The translations under genes were made by a program, and so were the position numbers. Positions 1 through 6,591 of a DNA stretch of 10,951 nt are shown here, piece after piece; the stretch's first letter is position 1, and every line of letters begins with the position of its first letter. Source of the stretch: JACRDV01 sp024860865 [NCBI: Methanobacteriota archaeon]. Its GTDB lineage: Archaea > JACRDV01. Under the pieces are notes generated by a model. It was given only the letters and a program-made list of their open reading frames with translations, was not told where the DNA came from and did no database searches. The stretch covers positions 1 through 10,951 of the forward strand of contig JACRDV010000009.1 in NCBI GenBank assembly GCA_024860865.1. Direction: 5' to 3'.

Positions 1-2
1 AC

Positions 3-974
3 ACATGTGCAGAGGTATCCTTAAGTCTACCCATTGCGGATTTGTTTGAATTTGGTAGGCTTAAAACAAATATTGAAGAAGTATCTAGTCTTGATGGATA
101 TTTAATAGGAAAGGCAACTATTTCAAACAATAAAGTTTCTGGTTTTGTATTAGAGTATGGAAATTTTTGGACAAAATATAAAGGTTGTAAATTTGGTGCC
201 GATTTAAATTGTTTAGAAACGAACTTCCCAACGGCAGTAAGCCAAGCAAGAGAAGCAATTAAATCGATTGCAAGCATTTGGTCAAAAGCACTTTCAGAGG
301 CAAAATTATTAGACAGAGAACCAAAAACCCCTCCAGGAAATGATACTAAACCAAAACCGCGACCGCCAGGAATAACTATTTTCTCAGAAGATTTTGAAGG
401 AGGAATTGCTAACTGGAGAAAAGAAGGGTGCGCAATGCACACCACGCTGTGCAATTTAACATGGTCAATTGAAAAATTTGTCAGCGAATTTAGTTCTCTC
501 AAAATCAGAAACATTGTTTGTGCAGCTACAGTTACGCAAACTGTTAGAGCCACAAGGAGTTTTGCCGAAGTCAATCCAGGGGAGATCCATTTTGAAGTTT
601 ATGTGCAAGGGAGTTTAGATTCCCAACCTAGAGATGGTTTTAGACCAATTCTTAGGCTAACAAGGGGGAATTTAACAATCTATCAGAGCTATTATTACAG
701 CGTTAAGAAGAATTATTCAAAGTTTGGCTTTGAGCCAGACAAACTCTCTCCTTACTATCGCCTTGACAATTGGACAAAATTTGATTTAGTTTATTATTAC
801 AACGGCACTGCTCACTTATACATCCATGACCAATTAGTAGCAATTAAAACTGGTCTGCCAAAAAATTATACTTTTAGCAATGTGTGGTTAATTAACGAGG
901 GACATTCTGATTGCCATCAAATAGTTACTTACTTCGATGATGTTAAAGTATGGTATAGAACTAAAGATCTTTGA
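3..974 (+). CDS. Secreted/surface protein with C-terminal LamG-like (concanavalin-fold) domain, 5' partial
   Basis: The reading frame is open to the left edge, so the true start lies outside the window; an internal TTG at 42 could be called as a start but has no good ribosome site. The visible protein has an N-terminal part of about 100 residues, then a Pro/Lys-rich linker (TPPGNDTKPKPRPPG), then about 200 residues that begin SEDFEGG and end YFDDVKVWYR. The opening EDFE, the Trp- and Tyr-rich beta-strand pattern and the closing DDVKVW strand are typical of LamG/concanavalin-like carbohydrate-binding jelly rolls. Several NxS/T sequons fit an exported glycoprotein. Seen: frame, linker, motifs. 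Inferred: extracellular adhesion or polysaccharide binding. The substrate cannot be read from the sequence. Confidence 0.6.
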   Translation, partial: TCAEVSLSLPIADLFEFGRLKTNIEEVSSLDGYLIGKATISNNKVSGFVLEYGNFWTKYKGCKFGADLNCLETNFPTAVSQAREAIKSIASIWSKALSEAKLLDREPKTPPGNDTKPKPRPPGITIFSEDFEGGIANWRKEGCAMHTTLCNLTWSIEKFVSEFSSLKIRNIVCAATVTQTVRATRSFAEVNPGEIHFEVYVQGSLDSQPRDGFRPILRLTRGNLTIYQSYYYSVKKNYSKFGFEPDKLSPYYRLDNWTKFDLVYYYNGTAHLYIHDQLVAIKTGLPKNYTFSNVWLINEGHSDCHQIVTYFDDVKVWYRTKDL

Positions 975-1048
975 CTATTATTAAATTCTAATCTTCTTAT
1001 TGAATTTGGAGCATTATAATTTTTATTAGCTCAATAGAGTTAGGAAAA

Positions 1049-1564
1049 ATGGAGAAAAACAGAATAATTAAAAAAGGTTATTTTAGCGATCCTAAAGTAA
1101 GAATTTCATTTTATATTTGGACACCGATTATAGTAGTTTCAATTATATTGAAATATATAATTGGTAGACGAATAGACGCTCCTATTTTTGATCCTTTGTC
1201 TATTTTAGGACCAATTTTTAATCCTTTGTCTATTATAGGACTGAGTATATCGTTTTCAATATTTCTAGTTATATTTAAAGTAACTAAGGATAAAAGCGTA
1301 CTCAGAGGGTCTTTAGTATCAATTGTGTTTAGCGCTATTTTTGCAGGTTTCTTGAAGATGCCTATTGGTTTTATTACAACATTTATAGAAAGTTTATTGG
1401 GAAGGTTTATTGCCACCGCCTTTGTAGTATCCGCCTTTATAGTATGGATTTTGATTCCACCCATAATTTGTTATATTTATAGTAGAGCAGGTGTCTATCC
1501 CTTTACGCGGCTCGGCTACTTAGCATCTGCATTGTTCGTCTGTTCGTCCCTGTTATGGGTTTAG
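1049..1564 (+). CDS. Multi-pass membrane protein, unknown family, probably truncated by a frameshift
   Basis: ATG start preceded by TTAGGA five bases upstream. The 171-residue product has a short basic N-terminus and four or five hydrophobic helices (about residues 20-38, 58-76, 85-105, 115-140 and the C-terminus). Residues 45-64 carry a duplicated decapeptide (IFDPLSILGP then IFNPLSIIGL) encoded by a 30-base tandem repeat. The frame ends abruptly inside a hydrophobic segment. The neighbouring frame, open from 1486 to a stop at 1645-1647, continues with a clear membrane helix (PVMGLGIMLFYSIAV) and a polar tail. An ancestral protein of about 199 residues is therefore likely. The overall shape recalls small archaeal Yip1-like membrane proteins, but I do not recognise a diagnostic motif. 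Role unknown. Confidence 0.55.
   Translation: MEKNRIIKKGYFSDPKVRISFYIWTPIIVVSIILKYIIGRRIDAPIFDPLSILGPIFNPLSIIGLSISFSIFLVIFKVTKDKSVLRGSLVSIVFSAIFAGFLKMPIGFITTFIESLLGRFIATAFVVSAFIVWILIPPIICYIYSRAGVYPFTRLGYLASALFVCSSLLWV
1182..1241 (+). repeat. Two-copy 30-base in-frame tandem repeat
   Basis: Units 1182-1211 and 1212-1241 match at 27 of 30 positions. They lie in frame in the membrane-protein gene and encode IFDPLSI.G-type decapeptides. The few mismatches suggest a fairly recent duplication. Confidence 0.8.
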
Positions 1565-1640
1565 GAATTATGCTTTTTTATTCCATAGCTGTTCGGAACT
1601 TTCTGTCGCTTATCGGTTTTTCGGAAATCGAAAATGAAAT

Positions 1641-1658
1641 TTTCTAAATATTTAGAAA
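1641..1658. repeat. Perfect 18-base palindrome
   Basis: TTTCTAAATATTTAGAAA reads the same on both strands. It overlaps the stop codon of the shifted frame of the membrane-protein gene and lies about 70 bases before the next start. It could be a protein-binding site or a transcript-end hairpin. There is no T-tract after it on the plus strand, which weakens the terminator reading. Confidence 0.6.
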
Positions 1659-1729
1659 GAACGTGTTTATCCTAAGTTGTTTTCAAAAACTATAAACGAA
1701 CCATTCATTCTACTGGTTTCAAGGTAACA

Positions 1730-2734
1730 ATGAAAGAAAGAATTAGATTATTCCTTGAGATAATTAGGAGCGCATATTATGGAGGGAAATTTGAATACAA
1801 AGATATTACTTTTAATCTAGAGCCAACTCTGGTTTCTCCTTCTGACTTCATTAGAAAAATTTCACAACCTAAAACAGCCTATGAGAATCTAATAAATTCT
1901 TTAGATACTGATTTTAAGGAAGCCGCACATAGCGAGATGTATAGATCTGAAAGAGGTTGGATAAACCAAGGATTGCAAGGTTATGAAGGATTAAAAATTA
2001 GGAGAATAGAGTTCGGAAAAAAGACTTTTTTAATCCCAGTTCTTTCAAATCCGGCCATCGGGATCGATTCGAGTGGGATTGAGAATAAATCCACTATCTT
2101 TGCATTTTGCTTTATCGCGGACCCCAAGGCAGGCTATGTTTATCTGGAGAAACACCTTTGTCTTCCAAGGGCTCACGATCCTAATGAATTCAAATGGTTA
2201 AAATTAAACCCAACCTTTAGAAAAAGAGTATTAAATAACTTTGATTTGTTTTTAAGCATATGCTGTGAGGCTATACTTGTAGTAAACACGAATGTTTTTA
2301 TCTCTCCCGTAGAGAAACTTGATAATGTTTTTATAAAATTAATTGATGGTTGTTTTTCTGGTTATGAAAGCTGGCCACAGCAACGAAAGTTGAGATCATC
2401 TCTTAAAGAAAAATTCTTCAGCTTAGCCAATAACATTCCAATTCATTGTGATGCAGATTTTTCTCCCTTAACAGCTGATAAGATTGCCAAATTTTTTGTC
2501 CGAACACTATCTAAGTCAAATGGAAGGTATCGAGAGTGCACTCCTCTATATGCCACACTAAAATCTCATGAATCTATACCAATACAACTTGCTGATATAA
2601 TTGTAGGAGCTATTAAAACAAAAATTCAAAGTAAAGAAATCCAACCTTTTTCCGAATTATATTTTGATGTGCGAAAAATAAAAGGCAGGAATGGTAAGAA
2701 GGTTAAATCTTATTACTGGATAAAAAAGGGATAG
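1730..2734 (+). CDS. DUF3800-like protein (RNase H fold) with N-terminal extension
   Basis: ATG start with AAGGT about six bases upstream; 334 residues. Residues 1-105 form an extension with no motif I know. The conserved core starts at about 110 with GIDSSG (Asp113), in the place of the DESG motif of DUF3800 proteins. It continues with an acidic HCDADFS strand (Asp241, Asp243) and the typical late motif PIQLADIIVGAIK (Asp289). These spaced acidic residues fit the RNase-H-like metal site proposed for this family. DUF3800 genes are common near mobile elements and defence genes, and their function is mostly unproven. The decayed genes and RNA candidate downstream fit such an accessory setting. 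NurA nuclease was considered, but the QLADxxxG ending favours DUF3800. Confidence 0.6.
   Translation: MKERIRLFLEIIRSAYYGGKFEYKDITFNLEPTLVSPSDFIRKISQPKTAYENLINSLDTDFKEAAHSEMYRSERGWINQGLQGYEGLKIRRIEFGKKTFLIPVLSNPAIGIDSSGIENKSTIFAFCFIADPKAGYVYLEKHLCLPRAHDPNEFKWLKLNPTFRKRVLNNFDLFLSICCEAILVVNTNVFISPVEKLDNVFIKLIDGCFSGYESWPQQRKLRSSLKEKFFSLANNIPIHCDADFSPLTADKIAKFFVRTLSKSNGRYRECTPLYATLKSHESIPIQLADIIVGAIKTKIQSKEIQPFSELYFDVRKIKGRNGKKVKSYYWIKKG
2722..2730 (-). terminator. Oligo-T terminator of the minus-strand RNA candidate
   Basis: CCCTTTTTT follows the 3' arm of the closing helix directly. T-runs are the standard archaeal intrinsic terminator. On the plus strand the same bases encode the last Lys-Lys-Gly of the DUF3800-like protein. 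Confidence 0.5.
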
Positions 2735-2822
2735 GTGCCGTGCGCCGTTAGACTTATATCGCGGACGTTGCCTTCTCTGAAGGCCCCGCACCCCGCTGGA
2801 CGCACGGACTTTGGTACCTAAT
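2722..2822 (-). ncRNA. GC-rich structured RNA candidate, unknown class
   Basis: A sharply GC-rich island of about 85 bases in AT-rich surroundings. On the minus strand it has a TATA box (TTTAAATA, 2850-2843) about 25 bases before an expected start near 2821, and a CCCTTTTTT end at 2730-2722. Helices seen: AGGT (2819-2816) with ACCT (2736-2733); CCGTGCG (2807-2801) with CGCACGG (2744-2738); GCCTTC (2784-2779) with GAAGGC (2775-2770) around an AGA loop; and GCGG (2796-2793) with CCGC (2764-2761). No tRNA T-arm, C/D boxes or 3' ACA are visible. Its end overlaps the last codons of the converging DUF3800-like gene. Confidence 0.55.
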
Positions 2823-2842
2823 AGAATAGTTATTGCATTGCA

Positions 2843-2850
2843 TATTTAAA
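2843..2850 (-). promoter_or_regulatory. TATA box for the minus-strand RNA candidate
   Basis: TTTAAATA on the minus strand, preceded by ACC. It lies about 22-28 bases before the first base of the closing helix at 2819, the usual archaeal box A spacing. Confidence 0.55.
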
Positions 2851-2926
2851 GGTAATCTGTAAATTTCTTACAGAAAGTATAGTAGATATGCTGTGCCACA
2901 GTCTTAATCCAGAGAAAGGTTAAATT

Positions 2927-3219
2927 GTGGAATCAGTAAAATTTGTAAGTCCTACTGAGATTAGGGTTAGTATGATATCGCCTGAATTGCTTTTGTAGCC
3001 CCCATGGATCTGACCGTTACCAATCCGGATGGTCAAAGTTATGCCCTTCTCCAGAGCAATCAAAATACTGCCCAATCCTTCCTTTCCTTTTATATGCCTT
3101 CGCTCTACTGTGGCGAGCAAGGGAGAACTAGTAAGTTTTCTATCTTTGTAAATGGAGCTAGGGTCTCCTTTTTACAAGGAATAACGATTATCTCCGTAAA
3201 ATTCGTAAATTCCATGTAA
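2927..3219 (+). pseudogene. Remnant of an IPT/TIG-domain surface protein
   Basis: Frame 2 from 2927 reads VESVKFVSPTEIRVSMISPEL and then stops. Frame 1 from about 3004 continues DLTVTNPDGQSYALLQ. Joined, they form the second half of an IPT/TIG immunoglobulin-like domain, whose hallmark is SPTEI followed some 20 residues later by DLTVTNPDG. A frameshift near 2990-3003 and the lack of a start or an upstream half show that this is debris. The rest of frame 1, to the stop at 3219, has no recognisable family. A small ORF on the opposite strand (3120-2920) overlaps this region and I judge it a shadow. Confidence 0.45.
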
Positions 3220-3291
3220 CTTAGAGCTACCATAGACATCCATGGATGCCTCTATTGGTACGAAGGATGTAATTATAACGCTGGTGAGCTC

Positions 3292-3711
3292 TTATTCGAT
3301 ATAGCCAGTTCCTTTCACGGGACCACATAACACTTTAAACTTCTCTAGAAGATCTTTGAATCCTATTATCACTGGGACAACATCAACTGGTGCCAAAAAT
3401 GCCCGTATGTTTATTTCATCAGTCTGATTTCCTAGCTCATCTACTATTCTGGCTCTCACCCATCCAATCTTACATCCATGAAACATTCTTTCTTTGGGAC
3501 TAAGCCCCTACATAATGTTCACCTATCATTTTGATGTCAAGCCTTTTCCATAAACTTAGAGGAAGTACAGATGTGTGCGCTCCAGTGTCAACAATGGCAT
3601 GCCTAGCTTCTGTAAAGCCATCTTTAGTTCTAAACCCTGCTCTACAAACAAGTCTAATCAAGCTATTGTAGTCTGGAAATTTAGAAGTTCAAAATCAAAA
3701 AAATTTGATGA
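3292..3711 (-). pseudogene. Frameshifted clan AA (retropepsin-like) aspartic protease
   Basis: Three pieces on the minus strand join into one protease of about 135 residues. The first is NFFDFELLNF (to about 3676). The second starts PDYNSLIRLV and holds the active-site motif AIVDTGAHTSVLP, with DTG at 3589-3581, and ends at a TAG at about 3500. The third reads GCKIGWVRARIVDELGN and ends in VPVIIGFKDLLEKF plus a tail, stopping at 3292. Frameshifts lie near 3676-3682 and in the GGGG run at 3505-3508, where losing one G restores the frame. The DTGA and IIGxxxLxK motifs are characteristic of single-domain aspartic proteases. No proper start codon is visible. It follows the DUF5678 gene on the same strand, a pairing I recall from other archaea. 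Either a pseudogene or, less likely, assembly errors. Confidence 0.7.
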
Positions 3712-3725
3712 AAGATAGTTGAACC

Positions 3726-3944
3726 CTAATAGATAGCCGCCCCTGATTCGACAAAAATCACAGGAACATATTTTTTTCCACTAATCTTCTTTGCTTTGTT
3801 TTCAACTTCCTCTAGATTTTCCCCATGGCTTACTACCTTCTTTCCAACTATTGCTACCCATTTGTCCTTGTATTGCTTTTGCAATTCAGAGTAATGCTCT
3901 TCTCCCCATCTCATGTCTTCCAAAAACTCTTTTGGCTCAGCCAT
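3726..3944 (-). CDS. DUF5678-family small protein
   Basis: About 72 residues from the ATG at 3944 (MAEPKEF), with GTGAT four bases upstream; in-frame ATG 3950 and GTG 3953 are alternatives. The core YKDKWVAIVGKKVVSHGENL followed by a Glu/Lys helix and PVIFVESGAA is the DUF5678 pattern: a Tyr-x-x-Lys-Trp-Val strand, a VVxxG turn, one helix and a closing strand. Function is unknown for the family. The decayed aspartic protease lies directly downstream on the same strand, so the two were probably co-transcribed. A TATA box and a dyad over the expected transcript start suggest repressor control. Confidence 0.7.
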   Translation of the reverse strand: MAEPKEFLEDMRWGEEHYSELQKQYKDKWVAIVGKKVVSHGENLEEVENKAKKISGKKYVPVIFVESGAAIY

Positions 3945-3951
3945 ACTCATC

Positions 3952-3969
3952 ACTCATTAATTGATGAGT
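3952..3969. promoter_or_regulatory. Candidate operator dyad
   Basis: ACTCAT-TAATTG-ATGAGT: perfect six-base arms with a six-base spacer, lying between the TATA box and the start codon of the DUF5678 gene. The position over the expected transcript start suits a repressor site. Confidence 0.4.
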
Positions 3970-3976
3970 TCTTATT

Positions 3977-3989
3977 CTTATATTTTTAA
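3977..3989 (-). promoter_or_regulatory. TATA box of the DUF5678 gene
   Basis: TTAAAAATATAAG on the minus strand. The predicted transcript start, about 25 bases on, falls near 3958, inside the dyad at 3952-3969. Confidence 0.45.
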
Positions 3990-4187
3990 TCGATAGTTTC
4001 TAACTGAACGCAAATGATATGAATTTACGTCATTAAAGAAATAATGCGAACGATGATAACGAAGAAAACTCTATCTCCCGTAGCTAGATTATAGTTCTCA
4101 TCATCCACGCTATCACGGCTAAACTTATTTAAATGTTCTTAAGTTTCAAAGCAAATATTTAACAAATATTTTATTAAAATCAGAATA

Positions 4188-4195
4188 TTTAAATA
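4188..4195 (+). promoter_or_regulatory. TATA box of the coiled-coil gene pair
   Basis: TTTAAATA about 28-36 bases before the ATG at 4224, implying a very short leader. Upstream, 4152-4174 has two AAATATTT octamers in close succession, possibly a regulator site. The rest of 3990-4180 holds no gene I can support. Confidence 0.45.
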
Positions 4196-4223
4196 TATTA
4201 AAAAGAAAGGATCACATGTTGGT

Positions 4224-4466
4224 ATGAGTTTGATTAAAGAAGAGAATCCTCCTCAAGATTCTAAAACACAAGAAACTGAATATGAAGATGTAATTTTGGG
4301 AGAAATAGAAGACCTAAGAAAAAGAATAATTGAACAACAAAAAATATTCGAAGAGCGACAAAAGTTATTGGAAGAGCGATTGGAAGCAGAAATGAAATTC
4401 AATTTAGAAAAATTAAAAGTAATAGAAAAGCTTCGAAAAGAAAGATCGGATTTGATTCCAGCTTAG
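4224..4466 (+). CDS. Small charged coiled-coil protein
   Basis: 80 residues, ATG start, no transmembrane segment. After an acidic start (residues 1-25), residues 28-78 are almost pure Glu/Lys/Arg/Leu/Ile with heptad-like spacing (EIEDLRKRIIEQQ, EERQKLLEERLEAE), so a long dimeric coiled coil is expected. No family recognised. A second coiled-coil gene follows 26 bases later on the same strand and is likely co-transcribed. Such pairs can be hetero-dimer partners or scaffold proteins, but nothing here shows the partner or the cellular role. Confidence 0.6.
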   Translation: MSLIKEENPPQDSKTQETEYEDVILGEIEDLRKRIIEQQKIFEERQKLLEERLEAEMKFNLEKLKVIEKLRKERSDLIPA

Positions 4467-4492
4467 TAATTACTAAAAACTAAGGAAAAAAT

Positions 4493-4717
4493 ATGGTAAG
4501 AAAGGAAGAACTAGAAAAGAAACTAAAAGAAGCAAAAACTGTTGAGGAGAAACTAAAAATAATGATTGAAGCTGATGAAGCTATTTTAAGAGAGCTTAAG
4601 GAGCAAAGAGATAGGCTTGAAGCTCTTAGTTTTCAAACAAAAACCATCAAGGAATTATGGGGACTCTCTGTTGCAGAAAAGGCCATAGAAACTCCGACAA
4701 ATCCAGAAAAAGAATAG
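4493..4717 (+). CDS. Small charged coiled-coil protein, second of pair
   Basis: 74 residues, ATG start with AAGGA about eight bases upstream. Residues 3-48 form one predicted coiled coil (KKLKEAKTVEEKLKIM, EAILRELKEQRDRLEAL). A less charged tail contains FQTKTIKELWGLSVAEKA, which could be a binding peptide. No known domain seen. It sits behind the previous coiled-coil gene and converges with the DUF5678-like gene at 4964. Coding bias (many AAA/GAA codons) matches the neighbours. Confidence 0.6.
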   Translation: MVRKEELEKKLKEAKTVEEKLKIMIEADEAILRELKEQRDRLEALSFQTKTIKELWGLSVAEKAIETPTNPEKE

Positions 4718-4745
4718 AAGTAAGATTAAAAATTTTGAAGGAATT

Positions 4746-4964
4746 CTAGACCAATCTGTTAAAGTTTGAATCTAGACCTTTAACCCTTTTGTTCTTTATA
4801 AGGAAAATGACGGCAATAATCCCTTTGGGATATACGCATCTGATTGAAATTTTTTTGTTAGGATATTTTTTCTCCACATCATCCAACATTTTCTTTAGAT
4901 TTTTACCTCTAGATACACGTTCGTTTTTAATTAAAATCTCATACTCAAATGTTTCTTTTTTCAT
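4746..4964 (-). CDS. DUF5678-like small protein
   Basis: 72 residues from the ATG at 4964; GGTG lies three bases upstream. The pattern EYEILIKNERVSRGKNLKKM, then a KKYPNKK turn and a hydrophobic strand (RCVYPKGIIAVIFL), matches the strand-turn-helix-strand layout of DUF5678 proteins and resembles the gene at 3944 in outline. The last 15 residues (IKNKRVKGLDSNFNR...) go beyond the usual family end and may be read-through into former non-coding sequence. No protease gene follows it. Function unknown. Confidence 0.5.
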   Translation of the reverse strand: MKKETFEYEILIKNERVSRGKNLKKMLDDVEKKYPNKKISIRCVYPKGIIAVIFLIKNKRVKGLDSNFNRLV

Positions 4965-5059
4965 AACACCGCTGTTTTAATGAGTTAGATAACTTATTAC
5001 TAAAACTTTGTGAGTCCGTCGACTTTTTTCAAATATACAATAACTTTGCTATCCTCAAA

Positions 5060-6469
5060 TTAAATTTTATTTTTAAGATAGACTGTTGTTTTTCTCCATA
5101 CTGTTCGATTTGTATAATCCGTTAATTCTATACCTTTTTCCCTTAATTCACTTCTAATTTCATCTGCTTCACGGAATTTTTTCTCTGCTCTCAGTTTGTT
5201 TCTTTCTTCAATTAACTTTTCAATTTCAGCTTTTTCTTCGGCAGAAACTTCAGGCAACTTTAATCCAAAAATCCAACTTATTTTTGTAAAAACATTATAA
5301 AGCGGTTTTGCAGACTCTGTTGAAAGTTTTCCCAATGACGCAGCTCTATTAATGTATTTTACTAATCCCATGAAAACCTTTAGAGCTTCTGGTGTATTGA
5401 AGTCTTTATCCATAGCAGCTTCAAACTCTTCTATTGCCTTTCTAGCTGTATTTTTCGCCTCATTCAGAATTGAAATATCTGTACCAGTAGCTGATTGGAG
5501 TTCTGCAAACGCGTTTTCAATGTGCCATAGATTTTCAGCTGCATTTGTGATTGCACTTTGAGTGTAGTTAACTTGGCTTCGATAGTGGCTAGATGTATAG
5601 AATAGATGGAGAACATTTGCACCAAATTTATCCAAGGCTTCGCTTAATGGGATTATATTTCCTAAAGATTTTGACATTTTCTCTCCTTCAACCATTAAAA
5701 AGCCAGTATGCATCCAAATTTTTACAAACAGCTTCCCGGTGTAAGCTTCTGACTGCGCAATTTCATTTTCATGGTGTGGAAAAATTAGGTCTTGTCCGCC
5801 TCCATGGATATCAATTGTCTCGCCAAGATATTTCATAGACATAGCCGAGCACTCTGTATGCCAACCCGGCCTGCCTTTTTTCCACGGGCTATCCCAGTTA
5901 GGGTCATCGCTCGCAAATTTCCAAAGAGCAAAGTCTAGCGGATCTTTCTTAGTTTCATCAATTTCTACTCGAGCACCTGCTTTGAGCTCTGGGATCGACA
6001 TATGGGAAAGTCTACCATAATCTTTGAATTTTGAAACGCTATAGTACACACCTGTCTGGGTAATATAAGCAAAGCCTTTCTCTAATAGCTCGCTAATAAT
6101 CTGTTGCATTTCTTTAGTGTGTTCGGTAGCACACGGGTATAAATCGGCTCTCAGTACATTTAGCCGGTCAAAATCCTTAAAATACTTATCAATATACTTC
6201 TTGGCTAAGTCTTGAGGAGGTACACTAAGCTCTCTAGCTCGGTTGATTATTTTATCATCGACATCAGTAAAGTTTTGTATGTAAGTAACTCGATATCCTT
6301 TATGCGTTAAATATCTTCTAATAACATCAAATGCGACATATGTCCTAGCGTGGCCAATATGGCTTTCATCATAAACAGTTACGCCGCAAATATACATTTT
6401 CACGTGCATAGGTTCTATTGGAGATAGTTTTTCAATTTGTCCACTAAATGTATTATAGATTTCGACCAA
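5060..6469 (-). CDS. cysS: Cysteine--tRNA ligase
   Basis: Class Ia aminoacyl-tRNA synthetase that charges tRNA-Cys with cysteine in the cytoplasm. 469 residues is normal for the family. Seen: YICGVTVYD with the zinc ligand Cys28, the HIGH signature SHIGH at 36-40, WHTECSAMS with another zinc ligand (about 209), the FPHHENEIAQSEA zinc/active-site motif, KMSKSLGN at about 266-270, and the C-terminal helix with FREADEIRSEL. The start is TTG at 6469, chosen because a full GGTGAT ribosome site lies five bases upstream and the protein begins with the expected strand (VEIYNTFSGQ). It is monocistronic and divergent from ccdA. The C-terminal tail after TVWRKT is slightly unusual but no key residue is missing. 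Confidence 0.97.
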   Translation of the reverse strand: MVEIYNTFSGQIEKLSPIEPMHVKMYICGVTVYDESHIGHARTYVAFDVIRRYLTHKGYRVTYIQNFTDVDDKIINRARELSVPPQDLAKKYIDKYFKDFDRLNVLRADLYPCATEHTKEMQQIISELLEKGFAYITQTGVYYSVSKFKDYGRLSHMSIPELKAGARVEIDETKKDPLDFALWKFASDDPNWDSPWKKGRPGWHTECSAMSMKYLGETIDIHGGGQDLIFPHHENEIAQSEAYTGKLFVKIWMHTGFLMVEGEKMSKSLGNIIPLSEALDKFGANVLHLFYTSSHYRSQVNYTQSAITNAAENLWHIENAFAELQSATGTDISILNEAKNTARKAIEEFEAAMDKDFNTPEALKVFMGLVKYINRAASLGKLSTESAKPLYNVFTKISWIFGLKLPEVSAEEKAEIEKLIEERNKLRAEKKFREADEIRSELREKGIELTDYTNRTVWRKTTVYLKNKI

Positions 6470-6474
6470 AGATA

Positions 6475-6480
6475 ATCACC
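6475..6480 (-). promoter_or_regulatory. Ribosome site that fixes the cysS TTG start
   Basis: GGTGAT on the minus strand, spaced five bases from TTG 6469. It matches the anti-Shine-Dalgarno end of archaeal 16S rRNA and supports the unusual start codon. Confidence 0.7.
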
Positions 6481-6526
6481 GATTTACTGCATGACCAATT
6501 CTAGTTAATTGTCTCATTAAGGATAT

Positions 6527-6534
6527 GATATAAA
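6527..6534 (-). promoter_or_regulatory. TATA box of cysS
   Basis: TTTATATC on the minus strand in the 120-base gap to ccdA. The expected start near 6505 gives a leader of about 35 bases that contains the GGTGAT site. Confidence 0.5.
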
Positions 6535-6591
6535 TAATAATACTAATAAAATGCTTACAAAAGTTAACGAAATTGTTTAACAAATAATTTG

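Noticed and set aside
1111-1464. A 117-residue minus-strand open frame
   Set aside because: Antisense of the membrane protein gene, with no ribosome site or known motif.
2733-2822. A tRNA gene on the minus strand (seven-base acceptor-like stem with ACC-like end)
   Set aside because: No T-arm GTTCGANNC, no proper D-loop, and the anticodon-like loop lacks U33.
2920-3120. A 66-residue minus-strand gene
   Set aside because: It overlaps the TIG remnant, has no ribosome site and no family resemblance; taken as an antisense shadow.
3706-3743. C/D box sRNA (TGATGA ... CTGA)
   Set aside because: No internal C' and D' boxes, and it overlaps the end of the DUF5678 gene.
4051-4105. Hairpin GATGAT/ATCATC as a small RNA
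   Set aside because: Only six outer pairs with weak interrupted pairing inside, no promoter or T-tract in the right place.
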